DNA of 9,275 bases from Euryarchaeota archaeon UBA623. Its GTDB lineage: Archaea > Thermoplasmatota > Poseidoniia > Poseidoniales > Thalassarchaeaceae. Below, one piece after another: positions 5,340-9,275 of this stretch. The stretch is from the NCBI GenBank assembly GCA_002505325.1, contig DAUV01000119.1, forward strand, positions 1-9,275, read 5' to 3'. Each line of letters opens with the position of its first letter. The first letter of the stretch is position 1. The translations under genes and the position numbers were made by a program. The notes beneath the pieces are model-generated. The model saw only the letters and a list, made by a program, of their open reading frames with translations. It was not told the origin of the DNA and did not search any database.

Positions 5340-7046
5340 GTGTCGGATAACTTGCTTGAGATTGAAGGTCTCAGGGTCCATTTCGACACTCTAGACGGAC
5401 CAATTGAGGCACTCCACTCTGTGGATCTAAAGGTCAATCAAGGTCAGATAATGGGGTTGGTCGGCGAGTCGGGGTGCGGGAAGTCTGTAACCTCGCTGGT
5501 GACGATAGGCCTCGCTACCTGCGATGTCGATGAGGGCAGTGTGAAGTACGAAGGAGAGGAACTGCTGTTTAGGGATTCAGAGTCCGACAAAAGAATTCAA
5601 GATATCTCAGGAACGATAACTGTAGTCTCATTGTTGGCATCGATACTATTCTTCTTTTGGGTATTTTTGATAGACCCCATTCAGGGGGGACAACTCTTCC
5701 TCATATCCATATCCCTAACAATAGCCTCATGGTTAGTAGGGTTTGCAGCCAAGCACGAGTATCGCCGCCATCAAAAATTCATGCGATGGGTTCGCGGCAA
5801 CGAGATTAGTATGATTTTCCAAGAGCCCATGACGGCTCTCAACCCGCTTTATACTGTGGAGAAACAGATATCCGAGGTTATGCGCGTGCACGACAGACTC
5901 GTCGAGGCAGAGACTCCAAGTTACGTCAGAGTCGGTCAGGCACTTGTCAGCCCTGCTACTCTCATCCGCGACGCCTTTTCCTCAAGACCACAAGCGTCTA
6001 TTGCCATCTTGTCTGTTTTCGCCTTTGTACTCGCAGCCCACATGAGCGATTACGCTGATGCCGCGGCAAGCGCAGTCGCCGCTCCATTTGCATTAATCTG
6101 GTCCTTTTTCGCTTACATCAGTCTCGGCCTCATTGGCGTATATGGGGGCCGTCAATGGCAGAGAAGATCCTTCTCAGGGCCAACGACATTAGATCCTATT
6201 TTCGATGCCCTTTTCGTACGCGTTCCACCCCAAATTCCCCTCGTTTTCGCTGCGGCTTTGGTCCTCTTCCTGATGCTCTGGATGCCGCTCTCTGCACTCC
6301 TAGGGATGGCTGTAATCAGTACCCTTCTGGCTCTGCCAGCGATTATATTCCTAGACTATCTAAAACTCGACCCCGCGCACACCCGACAGGTCATTGACAT
6401 CTTGGAGGATGTCAGGATTCCAAATCCTAGTGCTGTAGTGAAGATGTACCCGCACGAGCTCTCTGGAGGGATGCGACAGAGGGTAATGATAGCCATGATG
6501 ATGGCTTGTGAGCCAAAACTACTCATTGCCGACGAGCCTACAACTGCCCTCGACGTTACCATTCAGGCTCAGATTCTCAAGCTTATGCAAGACTTGCGTG
6601 ACGAAAAAGGAACAGCGATTCTACTAATCACCCATGACCTAGGTGTGATTGCTGAGATGTGTGACGCAGTCACCGTGATGTATGCTGGTTCGGTGGTCGA
6701 GACAGGTACCATAGAGGATGTCCTCTCTAGGCCTCGGATGCCTTACTCAATCGGACTGCTCCATAGCATCCCCACAATTGACGAAGGTGCAGACCGCAGG
6801 GACGTGCTACCAATCATCCCTGGACAAGTCCCAGATCCCAACCTACACTTCGATGGATGCAGGTTCCATCCCCGATGCCCATTTGCGAATGAAAAATGCA
6901 TCTCGACCCCACCACCGATGAAGGAAATCGAACCCGGTCACTTCGCAGCCTGCCATCACACCGATTCAATTGGCGAGAATGTCGCAGAAGTGCAGGCCGC
7001 ATTCGACGTTTTCGCGGCCGAATACGGATTGGAAGGAGTTGCCTGA
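5340..7046 (+). CDS. dppD: Peptide ABC transporter ATP-binding protein DppD with membrane helices inserted in the nucleotide-binding domain
   Basis: ATPase subunit that drives import. It has 568 residues against about 320-340 usual. All catalytic motifs are present: Walker A GESGCGKS at 42-49, Q-loop Q161 (FQEPMTALNP), signature LSGGMRQR at 374-381, Walker B LLIADEP with catalytic E399, D-loop at 402-405, and H-loop H432. The C-terminal oligopeptide-transporter extension carries four cysteines (C507, C513, C520, C538), a pattern reported to hold an iron-sulphur cluster in related Dpp ATPases. Two hydrophobic insertions split the domain. Residues 82-150 have two predicted helices (about 92-112 and 118-137). 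Residues 192-345 have four (about 218-236, 247-266, 298-316 and 318-340). Even helix numbers and basic flanks (YRRHQKFMRWVR; RQWQRR) keep the catalytic parts in the cytoplasm. The frame is uninterrupted, so a frameshift artefact is unlikely. It would be an integral membrane ATPase, which is atypical for the family. Confidence 0.93.
   Translation: MSDNLLEIEGLRVHFDTLDGPIEALHSVDLKVNQGQIMGLVGESGCGKSVTSLVTIGLATCDVDEGSVKYEGEELLFRDSESDKRIQDISGTITVVSLLASILFFFWVFLIDPIQGGQLFLISISLTIASWLVGFAAKHEYRRHQKFMRWVRGNEISMIFQEPMTALNPLYTVEKQISEVMRVHDRLVEAETPSYVRVGQALVSPATLIRDAFSSRPQASIAILSVFAFVLAAHMSDYADAAASAVAAPFALIWSFFAYISLGLIGVYGGRQWQRRSFSGPTTLDPIFDALFVRVPPQIPLVFAAALVLFLMLWMPLSALLGMAVISTLLALPAIIFLDYLKLDPAHTRQVIDILEDVRIPNPSAVVKMYPHELSGGMRQRVMIAMMMACEPKLLIADEPTTALDVTIQAQILKLMQDLRDEKGTAILLITHDLGVIAEMCDAVTVMYAGSVVETGTIEDVLSRPRMPYSIGLLHSIPTIDEGADRRDVLPIIPGQVPDPNLHFDGCRFHPRCPFANEKCISTPPPMKEIEPGHFAACHHTDSIGENVAEVQAAFDVFAAEYGLEGVA
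5583..5789 (+). other. Two-helix membrane insertion in DppD, before the Q-loop
   Basis: This encodes DppD residues 82-150, between the beta-hairpin GSVKYEGEELLF and the strand EISMIFQEP. Ordinary relatives have about 10-15 residues here (the ELRRLRGRE-like link). Two hydrophobic stretches (VVSLLASILFFFWVFLI and LFLISISLTIASWLVGFAA) are separated by the short acidic turn DPIQGG. They are followed by a strongly basic segment rich in R, K and H, giving a helical-hairpin anchor with both ends inside the cell. Confidence 0.8.
5913..6374 (+). other. Four-helix membrane insertion in DppD, between Q-loop and ABC signature
   Basis: This encodes DppD residues about 192-345. It falls in the alpha-helical subdomain, after ISEVMRVHDRLVEAE and before the conserved helix HTRQVIDILEDVRIPNP that leads to LSGGM. 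Four hydrophobic stretches are visible. The loop between the first two is acidic (MSDYADA), the central loop is basic (RQWQRRS), and the last pair is joined by a very short turn. The predicted topology is in-out-in-out-in. Confidence 0.8.
7033..7038 (+). promoter_or_regulatory. Ribosome-binding site for dppF, deciding the ATG start at 7048
   Basis: AAGGAG lies in the last codons of dppD, 9 bases before ATG 7048. The same frame is open back to an ATG at 6970, but that start lacks such a site and would overlap dppD by 77 bases. Confidence 0.75.
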
Positions 7047-7047
7047 G

Positions 7048-8115
7048 ATGCCAGATGACAGCAATAACGAAGAGATTCTCATCGAGATTGATGGGATGAA
7101 GAAATGGTTCCCAATCAAGAGTGGGATGCTGACTACAGTGAAGAGCCATGTCCGTGCAGTCGACGGGGTCGATCTGCAGATAAGGCGTGGCGAGACTCTC
7201 GGAATTGTTGGCGAGTCGGGTTGTGGTAAGACCACGCTGGGACGAGTCTTACTCGGCCTCATACCGATAACAGAGGGGTCTGTCCACTATGACGGCGAGA
7301 ACATTCGAAATATGACGAACAAGGAACTCAGAAGGCGACTCCAGATTGTTTTTCAGGATCCTGGAGGTTCGATGAATCCGAGGATGTCCGTGCGTTCAAT
7401 AGTAGGTGAACCACTCCAGGTGAATGGAATGGCTGAGGGTGCTGAGTTGACTCAGAGGGTAGCTGAATTACTAGATTCTGTAGGTCTCAAGCGCGAGCAC
7501 ATGAATAGATTCCCACACGAGTTCTCTGGGGGACAAAAACAGAGGATTGCTCTGGCGAGGGCCCTTTCTTTGGACCCCGAGTTCATCCTCCTAGACGAGC
7601 CAACCAGTGCTCTAGACGTCTCCGTTCAGGCCCAAGTTCTGAACCTGCTTGAGGAGATTCAAGAGAGGCACGGCCTCACTTTCGTCTTCATCACCCACGC
7701 ACTCAACGTCGTCAACCATATTTGCGACAGAGTCGCTGTGATGTACTTGGGGAAGATAGTAGAGATCGCCAATACAGAAGACCTGTTTAGGGATCCAGCC
7801 CATCCCTACACGCATGCTCTGATGTCGGCAATACCAGAACCCTCTCTTGAGAAGGCATCAAGAGAGAGGATTGTCTTGAGTGGTGATGTACCCAGTCCCG
7901 CGAACCCGCCCACGGGATGCAGGTTCCACACTCGCTGCCCTATAGCTGAGGAAGGACTGTGTGATGTCGAGGAGCCAAAACTAGAGATATTCGGCTTTGA
8001 TGGCCATGGGGTGGCATGTCATTTCCCACTAGGCCCTGGGATGAAACTCCCTATGCTAGAAGATGCCCAGATTCGCCCTGAGGATGACGACGAGCCGACT
8101 ACGATTGTGCTCTGA
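7048..8115 (+). CDS. dppF: Peptide ABC transporter ATP-binding protein DppF
   Basis: The second ATPase subunit, expected to pair with DppD under the permease dimer. It has 355 residues, a normal length, and no membrane insertion. The N-terminal stretch MKKWFPIKSG at 17-26 is characteristic of the DppF/OppF branch. Walker A GESGCGKT is at 55-62, Q-loop Q103 (VFQDPGGSMNP), signature FSGGQKQR at 159-166 (the phenylalanine is normal in this branch), Walker B FILLDEP with E184, and H-loop H217. The residue after H217 is alanine (THALN) rather than the usual aspartate. The C-terminal extension has cysteines C291, C297, C305 and C324 in the same arrangement as DppD. An acidic tail (EDDDEP) ends the protein. 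The gene starts 1 base after the dppD stop, so it is co-transcribed and probably translationally coupled. Confidence 0.95.
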   Translation: MPDDSNNEEILIEIDGMKKWFPIKSGMLTTVKSHVRAVDGVDLQIRRGETLGIVGESGCGKTTLGRVLLGLIPITEGSVHYDGENIRNMTNKELRRRLQIVFQDPGGSMNPRMSVRSIVGEPLQVNGMAEGAELTQRVAELLDSVGLKREHMNRFPHEFSGGQKQRIALARALSLDPEFILLDEPTSALDVSVQAQVLNLLEEIQERHGLTFVFITHALNVVNHICDRVAVMYLGKIVEIANTEDLFRDPAHPYTHALMSAIPEPSLEKASRERIVLSGDVPSPANPPTGCRFHTRCPIAEEGLCDVEEPKLEIFGFDGHGVACHFPLGPGMKLPMLEDAQIRPEDDDEPTTIVL

Positions 8116-8124
8116 GGGAAGAGA

Positions 8125-8496
8125 ATGACTGAGGGTGAAGTTGACTCAGAGGGGCGCAATAATCCTCCTCCTATGTTCGACAATAAGGAGGAGGCAGAGG
8201 CCGCTTTCTGGAGACTGAAGAAGGCCTCTGATAAGAGCAGAGAGGAGAGGGTAAAGCGAGTTCTGGCTCAGGAGAGCGAGGGGATTCTGACTACGCTCGG
8301 TAGAGTGGTGTACATTTCGGCGTGCATATTGTTTGATGGCTTGGTGCTGATGGAAATCCCAGTTAGCATGGGTAAGACCCTAGCTGCTTGGACTCTCTAT
8401 GTAGTCCTACTAGTAGCCGCAATTAAGTTGCAGTATGGCCTCTATGGGAAGTGGTTCGACGTCGATATCAGTGAGATGGATTTTGATCAGCAGTGA
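8125..8496 (+). CDS. Small two-helix membrane protein, hypothetical
   Basis: I do not recognise this 123-residue protein. It has a charged, probably cytoplasmic N-terminal region: residues 18-50 are rich in E, K and R and likely helical, with possible coiled-coil character (EEAEAAFWRLKKASDKSREE). Two predicted membrane helices follow at about 61-79 and 84-104, joined by a short turn (EIPVSMG), then an acidic tail (DVDISEMDFDQQ). Both ends would face the cytoplasm. It starts 9 bases after dppF, with only a weak GGAAG-like ribosome site at 8117-8121, so it is probably the last gene of the importer operon. An accessory or assembly role is possible only by association. It overlaps the convergent MFS gene by 29 bases. 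Confidence 0.75.
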   Translation: MTEGEVDSEGRNNPPPMFDNKEEAEAAFWRLKKASDKSREERVKRVLAQESEGILTTLGRVVYISACILFDGLVLMEIPVSMGKTLAAWTLYVVLLVAAIKLQYGLYGKWFDVDISEMDFDQQ

Positions 8497-9275
8497 TGGG
8501 AAAGCGCTCAGTGTCTATTCTTTCGAACCGCCTGAATGAGGGAACAATCAGTCCAGCAGTTGTTGTAAGTACCATGAACGCCACAGCAATCGAGTAGGTC
8601 GTCAAGACGTTGGTTGCTTCAATCATCGCGCCTCCAAGAATAGGAGCAAATGGGATGAATATCAGGGAGCCTATGGCATCAAGAGAGTTCACCCTACCTC
8701 TGAGATACTGGTCGACGCTGTCGGACATTGTAGTTCTCCAGATTACCCCCAAGGTTCCACCCAGCACGCCTTCAAGGAGGACGAAGACAAGTATCGCCCA
8801 GAACGGAATCGGCATTGCCCACATCAGCATGCACCATGCTATTCCACCGATGAAGATGTAGAACACCTTGCCCCTAATCTCCTTCGGTATGGGCCGGATT
8901 CCACCGAGTATGGATCCGGCCATGGCACCCAGTGCCCCAACAGCACCAAACAAACCGAATGCATTGGCCCCCAGCCCCTTATTCTCAATGATGAACGGGA
9001 CTCCTATCTCGATGGCCGAGTCCCCTATGTGCCAGATCATGAACATCAGTATTCCCGCGAACAGCCAAGGCTGTGTCTTCACGAACTCCCAAGCCTCGAC
9101 AACCTCCTCACGCAGGTCCCCGGCCTCATCACGAACCACTGGAATCTCTGTTATCGTCCACAATACAGCCCCACTGAAGATGAACGTGACGACATCTATC
9201 AGAAGGCAGACCTCTATCCCCCAGAGTCCCACGGTGAAGCCTCCTATCAATGGCCCTAGCATCCATGCGGCAGTC
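8468..9275 (-). CDS. MFS transporter, C-terminal part (5' end beyond window)
   Basis: This is a membrane transporter of the major facilitator superfamily, closest in feel to the EntS/MFS_3 exporter-like group. The frame stays open through the window edge (TAAW precedes the ATG at 9262), so the N-terminal half is missing. Numbering from 9262, it begins within the conserved MLGPLIGGF helix and continues with LLIDVVTFIFSGAVL at 20-34. A charged cytoplasmic loop (about 42-63) follows, then about six further helices at 66-80, 102-121, 132-150, 152-174, 197-214 and 220-241. LRGRVNSLDAIGS at 187-199 is the conserved loop motif of this group. The basic-acidic tail FRRFERIDTER is cytoplasmic. Its substrate cannot be inferred. 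It is transcribed towards the importer operon and is probably unrelated to it. Confidence 0.88.
   Translation of the reverse strand, partial: TAAWMLGPLIGGFTVGLWGIEVCLLIDVVTFIFSGAVLWTITEIPVVRDEAGDLREEVVEAWEFVKTQPWLFAGILMFMIWHIGDSAIEIGVPFIIENKGLGANAFGLFGAVGALGAMAGSILGGIRPIPKEIRGKVFYIFIGGIAWCMLMWAMPIPFWAILVFVLLEGVLGGTLGVIWRTTMSDSVDQYLRGRVNSLDAIGSLIFIPFAPILGGAMIEATNVLTTYSIAVAFMVLTTTAGLIVPSFRRFERIDTERFPITADQNPSH

Noticed and set aside
6155..6397. 80-codon open frame within the second DppD insertion, raising the possibility of a frameshift or separate gene
   Set aside because: The dppD frame itself is continuous and codes for well-formed membrane helices here; the other frame is arginine-rich and low in sense.
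5340..7046. DppD as a chimera of an ATPase gene with a membrane protein through misassembly
   Set aside because: Two separate insertions keep frame, fall at plausible subdomain loops, have even helix numbers and are flanked by intact motifs; misassembly would rarely give this. Read-level checks would still be worthwhile.
6970..7047. A 26-residue N-terminal extension of DppF from ATG 6970
   Set aside because: It overlaps dppD by 77 bases and has no family resemblance, while ATG 7048 has a good ribosome site.

Overview
The window is most of a peptide-type ABC importer operon on the + strand, followed by the 3' part of a convergent MFS transporter gene. The source is probably a marine planktonic archaeon of the Marine Group II / Poseidoniales kind. 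The hints are an acidic, cysteine-rich extracellular binding protein carrying a GC-DPAA-N-DDGSC-type motif, mixed ATG/GTG starts with GGAGG-like ribosome sites, roughly balanced GC, and tight gene packing. This assignment is inference; the window has no rRNA or other marker gene, and a bacterial source is not excluded.

Layout: (1) 1-1989, a family 5 (DppA/OppA-type) solute-binding protein, cut at its 5' end by the window edge. (2) 1990-2180, an intergenic stretch with two strong hairpins. (3) 2181-3581, permease DppB. (4) 3578-5335, permease DppC, overlapping dppB by ATGA. (5) 5340-7046, ATPase DppD. (6) 7048-8115, ATPase DppF. (7) 8125-8496, a small protein with two membrane helices, unrecognised. 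(8) 8468-9275 on the - strand, the C-terminal part of an MFS exporter, overlapping gene 7 tail to tail by 29 bp.

Genes 1-6 make a complete importer: the binding protein captures peptides outside, DppB and DppC form the channel, and DppD and DppF hydrolyse ATP. All core motifs are intact (EAA loops in both permeases; Walker A, Q-loop, signature, Walker B and H-loop in both ATPases; a C-terminal four-cysteine motif in each ATPase).

The striking feature is where extra sequence sits inside this otherwise standard machine. DppD, normally a soluble protein of about 330 residues, is 568 residues long because two hydrophobic blocks interrupt its nucleotide-binding domain. One carries two predicted membrane helices and lies before the Q-loop; the other carries four and lies between the Q-loop and the LSGGM signature. 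Both have an even helix number and follow the positive-inside rule, so the catalytic parts would remain cytoplasmic while the ATPase becomes an integral membrane protein. DppC (585 residues against about 300 usual) has an extra four-helix block between its normal TM3 and TM4, plus a large extracellular loop. DppB (466 against about 310-340) has two enlarged extracellular loops but no extra helices. DppF is of ordinary size. The result is an asymmetric importer with about ten additional membrane helices, for which I know no characterised precedent.
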